From Methanobacterium sp. UBA410 (GTDB lineage Archaea; Methanobacteriota; Methanobacteria; Methanobacteriales; Methanobacteriaceae): a DNA stretch of 60,677 nt. How positions within the stretch are numbered: position 1 is the first letter of the stretch; each line of letters starts with the position of its first letter. Positions 41,602-50,123 of the stretch are shown piece after piece. Location of the stretch: assembly GCA_002498385.1 (NCBI GenBank), contig DAHH01000015.1:163468-224144 (forward strand), read 5' to 3'. The notes under the pieces are model-generated. The model was not told the origin of the DNA. It worked only from the letters and a program-made list of their open reading frames with translations, and made no database searches. A program made the position numbers and the translations under genes.

Positions 41602-43296
41602 TTAACTGGAGTTCTTAGAATCAGAACTCCCTTTCAGATCTTTCTCCCTTATTTCCACGCGCTTTATTTTGCCGCTTATGGTTTTTGGAAGTTCATCAAC
41701 GAATTCCACAACACGAGGATACTTGTATGGAGCAGTTACACCCTTAACATGATTTTGAATCTCTTTCTTCAGTTCCTCGGATGGTTCATAGTTCTTTGTA
41801 AGTACGATGGTGGCCTTTATTACCTGACCCCTGACAGGGTGGGGCACGCCTGTTATTGCACATTCAAGAACTGCTGGATGGGAGATCACTGCGCTTTCAA
41901 CCTCGAAAGGTCCTATCCTGTAGCCTGAACTTTTGATTATATCATCGTTACGTCCAACAAACCAGAGATAACCGTCTTCATCCTTCCAGGCCGTGTCTCC
42001 TGTGTGGTAGTAACCGTCATGACATGCTTCCCTTGTTTTCTGGGGATTGTTGTAGTAAGCTTTGAAAAGGCCTACAGGTCTTCCATTCTCAATTTTTATA
42101 CATATTTCTCCTTCTTCCCCCATATCACAGGGTTTTTCTTCCTTGTCCAGAAGAACAATATCGTAACCTGGTGAAGGTTTCCCCATTGACCCTGGTCTGG
42201 GTTTTATCCAGGGAAAGTTGGCAATTACAGCAACTGCTTCTGTCTGCCCAAAGCCTTCCCTCACTTTCAAACCTGTGAACTCCAAAAATTTGTTGTAAAC
42301 CTCAGGGTTCAGTGGTTCTCCAGCTGTAACCACGTACTGTAGTGTTGAAAAATTGTACTGGGAGAGGTCTTCCTTTATGAGGAACCTGTAGATGGTTGGA
42401 GGTGCACAGAACGTTGTAACTCCATGTTTTGAAGCTTTATCCAACACTTTGGCTGCATCAAACCTGTCGTAGTCGTACACAAACACCGCACTTCCTGCAA
42501 TCCACTGTCCATAGATCTGACCCCATAGAGCTTTGGCCCATCCCGTGTCTGCAATTGTGTAGTGTAGTCCGTCTTCTATAACATTTTGCCAGTATTTTGC
42601 AGTGATTATATGGCCAAGGGGATAGGTGTAACTGTGGCTGACCATTTTAGGAAGTCCTGTAGTTCCTGATGAAAAGAAAACAATTGAAATATCATCAGCT
42701 TTTGTTTCAGCATCTCCTTTAGGTCTTTCAAACTCTGGTGAAGCCTTTTCAATTCCTTCATGTAGATTGAACCATCCCTCTCTTTCCCCATCACCTACAA
42801 ATGCTTTTAAAAGTTTGGTATCTGGAAGTTTTTTCTCTGCTGCATCGAAGTAATCTGGAACTCCGTTTTCTTTTATGCAGATGGCCATGCTGATACCTGC
42901 ACTTTTTATCCTGTAAACTATGTCTTTGGTTCTGAGCATGTGAGTTGCTGGGATTGCTACTGCACCCAGTTTGTGCAGGGCCAGCAGGCAGAACCAGAAC
43001 TCATATCGGCTCTTAAGGGTTAAAATAACTTTATCTCCCTTTTTTACACCGCACTGCCTGAGAAAGTTGGCTGTTTTGTTGCTGTAATTTTTAAGGTCCC
43101 TAAATGTGAATACCCTATCTTCCTGGTCATCACACCAAACAAGACCCACCTTTTCAGGGTACTTGCTTGCGTACTCATCAACAACGTCAAAGGCGAAGTT
43201 GAAGTTTTCAGGAAATTTTACCCTGTAATTCTTCTTAAAATCTTCGTAAGATTCAAATTCAGTTTTTGGAACAAATTTGTTCAGTAAAGATGACAT
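41602..43296 (-). CDS. AMP-forming acyl-CoA synthetase, medium/branched-chain type
   Basis: Activates a carboxylic acid to its acyl-CoA via an acyl-adenylate. The 564-residue protein has the adenylate-forming motifs FFSSGTTGLPKM (near 208-219), GFGQTEAV, YYHTGDTAWKDEDGYLWFVGR, and the catalytic Lys in KTISGKIKR near the end. It resembles the medium-chain group that includes the Methanosarcina enzyme reported to prefer 2-methylbutyrate. It lies upstream of vorCBA on the same strand, so a branched-chain acid such as isobutyrate or 2-methylbutyrate is a reasonable substrate. Acetate cannot be excluded. Confidence 0.87.
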   Translation of the reverse strand: MSSLLNKFVPKTEFESYEDFKKNYRVKFPENFNFAFDVVDEYASKYPEKVGLVWCDDQEDRVFTFRDLKNYSNKTANFLRQCGVKKGDKVILTLKSRYEFWFCLLALHKLGAVAIPATHMLRTKDIVYRIKSAGISMAICIKENGVPDYFDAAEKKLPDTKLLKAFVGDGEREGWFNLHEGIEKASPEFERPKGDAETKADDISIVFFSSGTTGLPKMVSHSYTYPLGHIITAKYWQNVIEDGLHYTIADTGWAKALWGQIYGQWIAGSAVFVYDYDRFDAAKVLDKASKHGVTTFCAPPTIYRFLIKEDLSQYNFSTLQYVVTAGEPLNPEVYNKFLEFTGLKVREGFGQTEAVAVIANFPWIKPRPGSMGKPSPGYDIVLLDKEEKPCDMGEEGEICIKIENGRPVGLFKAYYNNPQKTREACHDGYYHTGDTAWKDEDGYLWFVGRNDDIIKSSGYRIGPFEVESAVISHPAVLECAITGVPHPVRGQVIKATIVLTKNYEPSEELKKEIQNHVKGVTAPYKYPRVVEFVDELPKTISGKIKRVEIREKDLKGSSDSKNSS

Positions 43297-43434
43297 AATA
43301 TCCCTTCCAGTTAAATGGATACAGTGTTAACTGTATACTTATTTTATTGGATATAACTACTTTATATCCAATTTTAGTCAATAATTTATGTTATTTCCGT
43401 TAAATTTCAATAACACATTATTTAATTAAACAAT

Positions 43435-43476
43435 TTCTTTATGATTCAATGAAAGTTCTTTATGATTCAATGAAAA
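43435..43476. repeat. 21-bp tandem duplication
   Basis: Two copies starting TTCTTTATGATTCAATGAAA at 43435-43455 and 43456-43476, 20 of 21 identical, lie upstream of the acyl-CoA synthetase gene, where its promoter is expected. Confidence 0.88.
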
Positions 43477-43557
43477 ATTCGTGACTAAATTCAGGCACAA
43501 TGATGCATGAATCGGGTTTTTAAGTAAATTTAGATTAGTATATCCGGTAATCTTCCT

Positions 43558-43594
43558 TTTTACATGACAATTGCTTCTTTTACATGACAATTGC
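43558..43594. repeat. 17-bp repeat with period 20 at the end of the XRE-cupin gene
   Basis: TTTTACATGACAATTGC occurs at 43558-43574 and 43578-43594. The second copy spans the stop codon of the regulator (43580-43582) and encodes its last four residues, so this duplication reaches into coding sequence. Confidence 0.88.
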
Positions 43595-44134
43595 CAGGAA
43601 TTTGGCAGTTTTGTTGTTTAATGCTTCCATTGCATGTTCATACTGTGAATCCAAGAATATTGAATCCCCCTCGTTAAGCACGATCTCATTTTCATGGATG
43701 TACACCTTCAAAGAACCTTCCACAACGTAATCAAATTCCTGTCCCTGATGTGAGTTGGTTGCAGGTTTGCTACCATCGGTTCTGGGTTCAACTGTCACAA
43801 AGAAAGGCTCTGCTTTTTTATGGATGAACTTTTCAGCTAGGCTTTCATATTTGTACTCTTTTCTCCTGTCTACCCGGGCTCCTTTACCCTTCCGTGTAAC
43901 TGCAAATATGTGCATCCTTGTTTCTTCACCTGTAAGCAGAAGTCCCATGTCAACGTTCAATTTCTGGGCAATTTCGTATAAAATACTTGCTGGAATGTCT
44001 CTAACTCCTTTTTCGTATTCACTGTATGTTTCAGTTGATATACCAAGGTAATTTGCCATTTCATCAATTTTAACCCCGGAAAGATCTCTCAACTCTAATA
44101 TACGTGAAGCAATCTCCTTTATCTTCTCTTTCAT
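43580..44134 (-). CDS. XRE-family transcriptional regulator with cupin sensor domain
   Basis: A 184-residue regulator. Residues about 5-60 form the helix-turn-helix (KIDEMANYLGISTETYSEYEKG). After a basic linker, residues about 115-184 form a small cupin barrel (SHQGQEFDYVVEGSLKVYI, then LNEGDSIFLDSQYEHAMEA) that would bind a ligand. The ATG at 44134 follows AGGGGT by about seven bases. It lies upstream of the acyl-CoA synthetase in the same direction, 283 bp apart, and is a good candidate regulator of that gene and vor. The effector, perhaps the acid or its CoA ester, is unknown. Confidence 0.88.
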   Translation of the reverse strand: MKEKIKEIASRILELRDLSGVKIDEMANYLGISTETYSEYEKGVRDIPASILYEIAQKLNVDMGLLLTGEETRMHIFAVTRKGKGARVDRRKEYKYESLAEKFIHKKAEPFFVTVEPRTDGSKPATNSHQGQEFDYVVEGSLKVYIHENEIVLNEGDSIFLDSQYEHAMEALNNKTAKFLAIVM

Positions 44135-44462
44135 CTTGAAACCCCTAAAACTTTCCAAATGATGGAAAAATTGTTAATTTTTTACAACACCTGTATTATC
44201 CCTTTAATGGTTGAAAGTTTAATTAAAACAGTTGTTTAATCCATTCAGGAATCTTGAACCTGTAACTATTAAAGATGGGCTTAAGAATGTTATTAAAAAC
44301 ATTTTTATTTCCTAAGTACACCGTTTATAGTAGTTGTTAATAATAAATTCTACTAAAATCTAATATATATAATGATCGCTGGTTGCAAACTGCAATTTCA
44401 AGGGTCAGTTGAAGGTTAAATTAAATTACATGAAGAACCTAAATATTTAAAGGAGGTTTCAA
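44135..44462. other. Divergent promoter region
   Basis: 328 bp between the divergent XRE-cupin and adenosine-specific kinase genes. ATCTAATATATATAATGATCG near 44350-44372 contains a strong TATA-like TAATATATATAA, about 90 bp before the kinase start. AAAGGAGG precedes that start. No gene is seen. Confidence 0.45.
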
Positions 44463-44948
44463 ATGGTAGAACTGAAAATTGTTAAAATTGACGTTCCAGA
44501 AGGTTGCAACATAATTCTGGGACAGAGTCATTTTATTAAGACTGTGGAAGATCTTTATGAAGCTATTTTTAACACAGTACCCCAGGCAGAATTTGGGATT
44601 GCCTTTGGAGAGGCTTCAGGTGATTGTCTTGTAAGATGTGCTGGCAACAACGATGAACTGGTAAAACTGGCCAGTTCTAAAATGCTTGAACTTGCATGTG
44701 GACATTCTTTTCTGGTATACATGAAAAACGCTTTCCCCATTAACGTCACACAACGCATTAAAACTGTGCCAGAGGTGGTAAATTTATTCTGTGCCACAGC
44801 TAATCCTGTTGAAGTGATTGTAGCAGAAACAGAACAGGGAAGAGGCATACTGGGAGTTGTGGATGGATTCAGGCCCGGAGCAGTTGAAACTGAAGAAGAT
44901 GTGAAAGCCCGGAAGGAATTCCTGAGAAAGATTGGTTACAAGTTTTAG
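44463..44948 (+). CDS. Adenosine-specific kinase (DUF355/PAE2307 family)
   Basis: A 161-residue small alpha/beta protein of an archaeal and thermophile family whose Pyrobaculum member was shown to bind adenosine/AMP and was named adenosine-specific kinase. Conserved stretches are GFxAFGEASGDCLVR-like IAFGEASGDCLVR near 46-58, CGHSFLVYMKNAFPINV near 79-95, and CATANPVEVIVAETEQGRGILGVVDG near 110-135. AAAGGAGG lies eight bases before the ATG. It is monocistronic. The physiological role is unclear. Confidence 0.88.
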   Translation: MVELKIVKIDVPEGCNIILGQSHFIKTVEDLYEAIFNTVPQAEFGIAFGEASGDCLVRCAGNNDELVKLASSKMLELACGHSFLVYMKNAFPINVTQRIKTVPEVVNLFCATANPVEVIVAETEQGRGILGVVDGFRPGAVETEEDVKARKEFLRKIGYKF

Positions 44949-45151
44949 AAAGTGACTAAAAATCTGAATTAACCAGATGTACATGGTAAAACATGTCTTA
45001 CCATCATCTTTATCTATAAATTTTACTCCAGAACCATTATCTTAAGTTTTTCATTAAAACCTGGCATTCGGCCCAGCTTATTTATGCGATGACCCCAGAC
45101 AAAAAAATTTATACTTTTAGCATCAAAAATATTACAAATGGTAATTAAAAA

Positions 45152-45490
45152 ATGGGGGTTAAAGATGTGGAATCCGGTGTGATGTTTCATAGAACTCATG
45201 GAAATAGAAGAACTGGGAAAAAGGAGTTTGAAATATCTGATGAATACGTTAAACTTCAGGGCAAAAGTCAGGGCATTGTGGTAATAAATTTCAGAGCTTC
45301 AAAAAAGGATTTAACAGATATTTACGAATTTTTTGATGACGTGGATGATATGGAACCCGTAACCATGAACATAGCCAACACAGGTGATATTGAACACTAC
45401 TTCAAGGGTATCTCTTCAATAAGCAAGGAAGATGAAAGCGGCACGTACAAGTTCAGCGTTACCATGCAGACCCTCAGAAAATCAGTTTAA
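45152..45490 (+). CDS. Small protein of unknown function
   Basis: I do not recognise this 112-residue protein. It is acidic and soluble, with beta-strand-like segments (SQGIVVINFRAS, EPVTMNIAN, TYKFSVTMQTL) separated by an Asp/Glu-rich turn (FFDDVDDME), suggesting a small beta-rich domain. The ATG at 45152 has no good ribosome-binding site. It sits between convergent neighbours with its own short AT-rich upstream region. Codon use is normal for the window, which supports a real gene. Confidence 0.6.
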   Translation: MGVKDVESGVMFHRTHGNRRTGKKEFEISDEYVKLQGKSQGIVVINFRASKKDLTDIYEFFDDVDDMEPVTMNIANTGDIEHYFKGISSISKEDESGTYKFSVTMQTLRKSV

Positions 45491-45550
45491 TCACGACTTT
45501 TTTTTAAGTCTTAATCAAACTCAACAGTAAACCAGCCTAAAAAAAGGATC

Positions 45551-46123
45551 TTAAACCCTGGAGTACTCCTTAAATATGGTGGGAATCTCATCAGGATGTT
45601 CAAAAACAAAGGTTTTTTCCATGGAACGAAGTTTTTCAACATGCTGAGCATCTTCTTTAGTTATTTTAAGATCCAGATCATGACCATTTGGAAGTTTGGT
45701 AGTTACAACTCCCTCCCTAAAGTCTGTTGGCATGATGTAGATTGGGGTTGATGTTTTCTGACCCATAATGGCTGCGTTTGTAAGGAGAGTGTCCGCTATT
45801 CGCAGTGATATTTTCGCAACTGTGTTGGAGGTTACAGGAGCCAGGAGCAAAAATTCAAAGGATCCAAGTTGTATTTGCCCCGCTAAAAAGGGCGCATTAG
45901 CATTTATCTCAGTCCATGTTTTGTCAAATAAAGTTTCGAGCGTGTTTGACAGGTTGTAATACTTTAAAACTTGATCGCCAGCCCTCGATATGTAAACCCT
46001 TATATCAAATTCCTTTTTGTATTTTTTCTTCATTTTTTTCATGATTTCAACTGTTTCAACAAGCTTCTCACCGCTCCCGGTGATCCCCCATGCTACCTTC
46101 CGTTTCTTAAGTTCCTTTGTCAT
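45551..46123 (-). CDS. Archaeoflavoprotein AfpA-like FMN protein
   Basis: A flavoprotein-fold protein of about 190 residues. Its N-terminus (KRKVAWGITGSGEKLVETVEI) holds the phosphate loop of the Dfp/AfpA family. LLLAPVTSNTVAKISLRIADTLLTNAA near 105-130 is the flavin-domain core, and residues near 145-160 carry IYIMPTDFREG. In Archaeoglobus AfpA accepts electrons from ferredoxin; a dihydromethanopterin reductase-like role is another possibility. A long in-frame extension to 46300 is unlike the family and I exclude it. No ribosome-binding site is seen at the ATG, so it may be leaderless. Confidence 0.78.
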   Translation of the reverse strand: MTKELKKRKVAWGITGSGEKLVETVEIMKKMKKKYKKEFDIRVYISRAGDQVLKYYNLSNTLETLFDKTWTEINANAPFLAGQIQLGSFEFLLLAPVTSNTVAKISLRIADTLLTNAAIMGQKTSTPIYIMPTDFREGVVTTKLPNGHDLDLKITKEDAQHVEKLRSMEKTFVFEHPDEIPTIFKEYSRV

Positions 46124-46333
46124 AATAAATTTTATGTTTTTACCACATAATTTGTTTTTCTGTTGGCTGCAACCTATTACACCATGAGCCACCCATGGGC
46201 AAAAAAAATTATATAAAATTATATAAAATGTGGCACCATAAGAAGTGGTAGAAAAGTGTTTCACTAAATTAAAAGTTGATAAAGTTAGTAGATACAACAC
46301 TTCAAACAGAAAAACAGGCTGAGATGTTTTAAA

Positions 46334-46507
46334 ATGGAAAAAAAGGAATTTAATAGCAAACAGGAAAAAAAAGAGGAAAAAATTGAGATATGTTACTTCT
46401 GCAACAGGAAGTTCGACATGAACAAGGATGATTCAAGTCATTACAAGTATGGAAAGTACCCTGTTTGCGCTTACTGCTCAGAGTTTTACGGTTTTTATTC
46501 CGATTAA
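46334..46507 (+). CDS. 57-residue zinc-ribbon protein
   Basis: A short open frame with a charged Lys/Glu-rich lead (1-18) followed by two CxxC pairs, C20-C23 (ICYFCNRKF) and C45-C48 (VCAYCSEFYG), spaced like a single zinc ribbon or treble clef. The gap between pairs is 21 residues. The frame is clean, ends in TAA, and its composition differs from the surrounding AT-rich DNA. The ribosome-binding site is weak. It lies in the divergent region between the flavoprotein and convergent to glmM. The function is unknown; proteins of this size often bind nucleic acid or ribosomes. Confidence 0.7.
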   Translation: MEKKEFNSKQEKKEEKIEICYFCNRKFDMNKDDSSHYKYGKYPVCAYCSEFYGFYSD

Positions 46508-46595
46508 ATTCAAAAAAACCTTAAAATTGCTTAAACTTAGTAACTGCAAGTGGTTATGAAAATTAAAAATGGTAGAAAAAGAGGTAGTACAAAAC

Positions 46596-47945
46596 TTAAA
46601 GTTTTAACTGTTCTTTAACAAGTTTTATACCCCACTCCGCCATTCTTTTAGCATCTTCTGGTTTTTTAGCTTCTGCAAAGCATCTGAATATTGGCTCTGT
46701 TCCCGAAGGCCTTACTATAACCCATCCTTCATCTGTGAATATTTTAACTCCATCAGTTGTGTCAACCTTATGATCCTGGGTTGCCTCTGCAATTTCCTCC
46801 ATTACCTCAACTTTACGGTCTTCAGGACATCCAACCTTCATTTTGACTGAATAATATGAAGGAAGTTCAGATATGAGTTTTGAAAGTGGTTTTCCTTCTT
46901 TTGCAATTATTTCAACTATTTTGGCCGTTGCAAGTGCTGAATCTCTTCCATAGACGAAGTCGGGAAATATGAGCCCGCCATTTTCTTCACCACCGAAAAG
47001 GCCGTTCACATCCTTTAGTTTCCTTGCAACAACAAGGTCTCCAACTTTGGTTGATATAACCTTGCCTTTATATTCATCTGCTATGTCGTAAATTGCAGAT
47101 GAGGTTGCAACCGTTGTAACTATGGTGCCTCCATTGTTTTCCATGAGCATGTGTTTTTCCACCAGTGTGAAGGTTTTATCACCGAAAACAAAGTTTCCAT
47201 TTTCATCTATACATATTGTACGGTCTGCATCGCCATCATGTGCTATTCCAAGGTCTGCACCGGTTGATTTCACAACGTTCATAAGTTCTTTGAGATTTTC
47301 TGGAGTTGGTTCCGGGTTTCTTCCAGGGAAAAATCCGTCAGGCTGGCAGTTCATGGTTGTGACCTCGCATCCGAGCATTCTGAGAAGGTAAGGTGTTGTG
47401 AAGCATGCTGCACCACTTCCACAGTCAACAACAACCTTCAGCTTTGCATCTGCTATTGCATCGCTGTCAACACGATTTATAACAGTTTGAATGTACTCTG
47501 ACATGATTCCAGAGTTTTCTGAGACTTCTCCTATCTCGTCCCATGACACCCTGTCTGGATTTTCATCAAAGTACATGTCCTCTACCCTTTCTTCCATATC
47601 CTCAGGTATTCCTATACCGTCCGAGTCCACAAACTTAATTCCATTGTACTTTGGAGGGTTGTGGGAAGCTGTTATCATAACTCCACCATCATAGTAATTT
47701 CTAACTGCAAATTGCAGTGCAGGGGTTGGTAAAACTCCAAGATCAACAACTTCACATCCAGATGAGAGCAGTCCTGCTGTTACTGCATGTTTTATCATGC
47801 CTGTGGAGGTTCTGGTGTCCCCCCCAACTGCAACCTTGCCCGTCACAACTGTTCCATAGGCTGCTGCAAGTTTTGATGCAAATTCCGGTGTTAACTGTTG
47901 ATTTGCAATTCTTCTAACTCCAAATGTTCCAAATAATCGTTTCAT
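46596..47945 (-). CDS. glmM: Phosphoglucosamine mutase (alpha-D-phosphohexomutase family)
   Basis: Converts glucosamine-6-phosphate to glucosamine-1-phosphate for UDP-GlcNAc and pseudomurein/glycan synthesis. The 449-residue protein has the phosphoserine loop TASHNPPKYNGIK near 91-103, the metal loop DGDADR near 235-240, GEENGG near 319-324 for sugar recognition, and the phosphate-binding RPSGTEP near the C-terminus. The ATG at 47945 is five bases after AGGTGG; the GTG three codons upstream sits inside that site. Archaeal paralogues act on mannose phosphates, so substrate identity is not certain. Confidence 0.9.
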   Translation of the reverse strand: MKRLFGTFGVRRIANQQLTPEFASKLAAAYGTVVTGKVAVGGDTRTSTGMIKHAVTAGLLSSGCEVVDLGVLPTPALQFAVRNYYDGGVMITASHNPPKYNGIKFVDSDGIGIPEDMEERVEDMYFDENPDRVSWDEIGEVSENSGIMSEYIQTVINRVDSDAIADAKLKVVVDCGSGAACFTTPYLLRMLGCEVTTMNCQPDGFFPGRNPEPTPENLKELMNVVKSTGADLGIAHDGDADRTICIDENGNFVFGDKTFTLVEKHMLMENNGGTIVTTVATSSAIYDIADEYKGKVISTKVGDLVVARKLKDVNGLFGGEENGGLIFPDFVYGRDSALATAKIVEIIAKEGKPLSKLISELPSYYSVKMKVGCPEDRKVEVMEEIAEATQDHKVDTTDGVKIFTDEGWVIVRPSGTEPIFRCFAEAKKPEDAKRMAEWGIKLVKEQLKL

Positions 47946-48270
47946 GATTTCCACCTTAAAAATATTCCATATTTACTTATTCACTGTTTTGCTAAACACT
48001 TTTCGAATGGCTACCTACTTCTTGAAAAAAGTAGCTACATTCTACCCATTTACTTCTGATTTTTCAAGTTTACAGTACATATCTTTTTCATCAAGATCTT
48101 TAGGATCCAAAATGTAAAGTTGTAAAAGCCAATGAACATATTAAGAGGTGCTGACAATACTTAGACAAACTTGCATAGTAACTTAACTGAACTATGATGG
48201 ATTCTTAATTATAAACCCATTGAATAACAGGGATTAACAACGATCTCATCCAAGTTAAAGGAAATTTAAA
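47946..48270. other. Divergent intergenic region glmM/GT2
   Basis: 325 bp. TACTTCTTGAAAAAAGTAGCTA near 48011-48032 is a small inverted repeat. No gene is visible. GGAAATTTAAA precedes the plus-strand gene. Confidence 0.4.
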
Positions 48271-48951
48271 ATGAATTTAATAACGATAATTCCGGCTTAC
48301 AATGAAGAACTAGCCATAAAAAATGTTGTAAAAGAAGCTTTGCATTATTCCCCTGTTCTGGTGGTTGATGATGGTTCAAACGATGAAACATTCCAGCTTG
48401 CAAAGGAAGCTGGTGCAGAGGTGGTGAAACATCCACAGAACATGGGAAAAGGTGCTGCAATAAAAACAGGACTTAAAACTGGACTGAATAAAGGTTACAA
48501 TACCTTTGTTGTGATAGATGGAGACGGACAGCACAAACCAGATGATATACCCCCTCTTATCTCAGCCATCCAAGGAGCAGGGGTTGTAATAGGCTCCAGG
48601 TTCAAAGGAAAGTTACCAGAAAACATACCTTTACAGAGAAAAATTTCAAATGCAGTCACAACCAGTATAATACGTTACCTAACAGGTTACTCATTAACAG
48701 ACAGTCAATCAGGGTTCAGAGCAATTTCAAAGGATGCTGCAAAATTATTTTTAGACATAACATACAACGACTACATTTATGAATCAGAGATGTTCCATAT
48801 GGCAGCAAAACATGACATAACAATCAAGGAAGTACCAATATCCTGCAGGTACGGAAATGAAAAGTCTTACATCACGTGGATAACCGTTTTAAACTACGTA
48901 CTGTTCATTTCAAGACTCTTTTTAAGGAAAATTAATGTTTTTTTAGATTAA
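48271..48951 (+). CDS. Family 2 glycosyltransferase, dolichol-phosphate sugar synthase-like
   Basis: A 226-residue GT-A enzyme expected to move a sugar from a nucleotide donor to a lipid carrier on the inner membrane face. It has IIPAYNEE near 5-12, VVDDGSNDET near 32-41, the donor-binding VIDGDGQHKPDD near 78-89, GSRFKG and the SQSGFRA segment near 145-151. No membrane helix is present. The flippase-like gene 171 bp downstream on the same strand is a likely partner in lipid-linked glycan traffic. Confidence 0.9.
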   Translation: MNLITIIPAYNEELAIKNVVKEALHYSPVLVVDDGSNDETFQLAKEAGAEVVKHPQNMGKGAAIKTGLKTGLNKGYNTFVVIDGDGQHKPDDIPPLISAIQGAGVVIGSRFKGKLPENIPLQRKISNAVTTSIIRYLTGYSLTDSQSGFRAISKDAAKLFLDITYNDYIYESEMFHMAAKHDITIKEVPISCRYGNEKSYITWITVLNYVLFISRLFLRKINVFLD

Positions 48952-49122
48952 AGATTAACTAGAAAAATTTTTAATTAAAATTTTAAATTTTAAATTAAAT
49001 TGATGAAAATTAAAGGTTTAAAGAGAATTTATATTTTAAGGGAAGCTTTAGATTTATAATGATAAATCAGAGTTTAAGGAGTAACGATCTTAAGATACCT
49101 GAGATACCCGGGGAAATTTAAT

Positions 49123-50121
49123 ATGAAAAGAGGTTACGTTCTTTTTTTGAGTTTGATCCTTCTGGTCCTGCTGGTATTATGGTTAGGGCCTTCAAAAATA
49201 GTTAATGCAGTTAAAACAGCAAATATCTGGTTGATACTGCTGGCAGCTTTAATCCATCTTGCTGTTGTTGGTGTAAGGTCATTGAGGTGGGGCTTCATAA
49301 TAGGACAGCCCTTTGAATTCAAAAAAAATTACATCGTCAAAACAATCGGACTCTTTGCAGGAAACTTCAGCCCAGCAAGAACTGCAGGAGAGCTTATGAA
49401 CGCAGTTGCAGGTAAAAACATCAATGGCATCAGCTTTTCTGAAGGTCTCTCAGCTGGTTTAACAGAGAGACTCTTTGACACTGTTGTGGTTGCCATCCTT
49501 CTTGTTGCAGCTTCCCTTTTCATGTCTAAAATACGTTTCATATCCCTGGCTGGGGGTTTAGTAGCATTTGCACTTGTTTTTTTGATCTACCTCATAAACT
49601 GGAGGGAAGACAGCAGTCTATGGATCTACAAGAGGATACATCCCATCATTGCAAAATTACCAGTTAAAAGTGAAGTTCTTGATAGGATATACGTTAAATC
49701 AACCACAGGGCTGAAGAAGATGGTAAATTACACTCAATCATTCAGCAGCACTAAAAACCTTTTTTTAGTGTTTTTACTGTCTTCAGGCTCATGGCTTCTT
49801 GAATGTGTACGTCTTTTAGTTGTTTTCTATGCTTTCAATGTTGAAATAGGTTTTGCGGTTGTAGTGATAATCTTTTTACTTGCAAACATAATCAGCACTG
49901 CGACAGCCCTCCCTGGAGGAATTGGGTCCATGGAAATATCTTTAACAGGTTTATTCGTCCTTTTTGGAGTTTCGGGGACCCTTGCCGGTAGCATTGCCTT
50001 GGTGGACAGGTTGGTATCTTTCTGGCTTGTGAGTGCCCTTGGAATGGTGTTCACGGCCTGCTATGCAAGGGACATGTTCTCTGATATTAAAAGGTACACA
50101 CTGGACTTTAAAAGCCCATAA
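49123..50121 (+). CDS. Flippase-like integral membrane protein (LPG synthase TM / UPF0104 family)
   Basis: A 332-residue protein with about eight membrane helices. Family features are AALIHLAVVGVRSLRWGFIIGQPFEF near 41-65, KTIGLFAGNFSPARTAGE near 68-85, and LTERLFDTVV near 111-120. The C-terminal ATALPGGIGSMEISLTGLF near 260-280 is the most typical stretch. The family includes the membrane part of bacterial lysyl-phosphatidylglycerol synthases and the C-terminal part of archaeal AglD. Substrate movement across the membrane is a family-based inference. It converges on the next gene with 2 bp between stops. Confidence 0.88.
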   Translation: MKRGYVLFLSLILLVLLVLWLGPSKIVNAVKTANIWLILLAALIHLAVVGVRSLRWGFIIGQPFEFKKNYIVKTIGLFAGNFSPARTAGELMNAVAGKNINGISFSEGLSAGLTERLFDTVVVAILLVAASLFMSKIRFISLAGGLVAFALVFLIYLINWREDSSLWIYKRIHPIIAKLPVKSEVLDRIYVKSTTGLKKMVNYTQSFSSTKNLFLVFLLSSGSWLLECVRLLVVFYAFNVEIGFAVVVIIFLLANIISTATALPGGIGSMEISLTGLFVLFGVSGTLAGSIALVDRLVSFWLVSALGMVFTACYARDMFSDIKRYTLDFKSP

Positions 50122-50123
50122 AC

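Noticed and set aside
45551..46300. Longer flavoprotein start at 46300 giving a membrane-like N-terminus
   Set aside because: The extra 59 residues have no family counterpart, and the AT-rich spacer explains them; the Met at 46123 fits the AfpA-type start.
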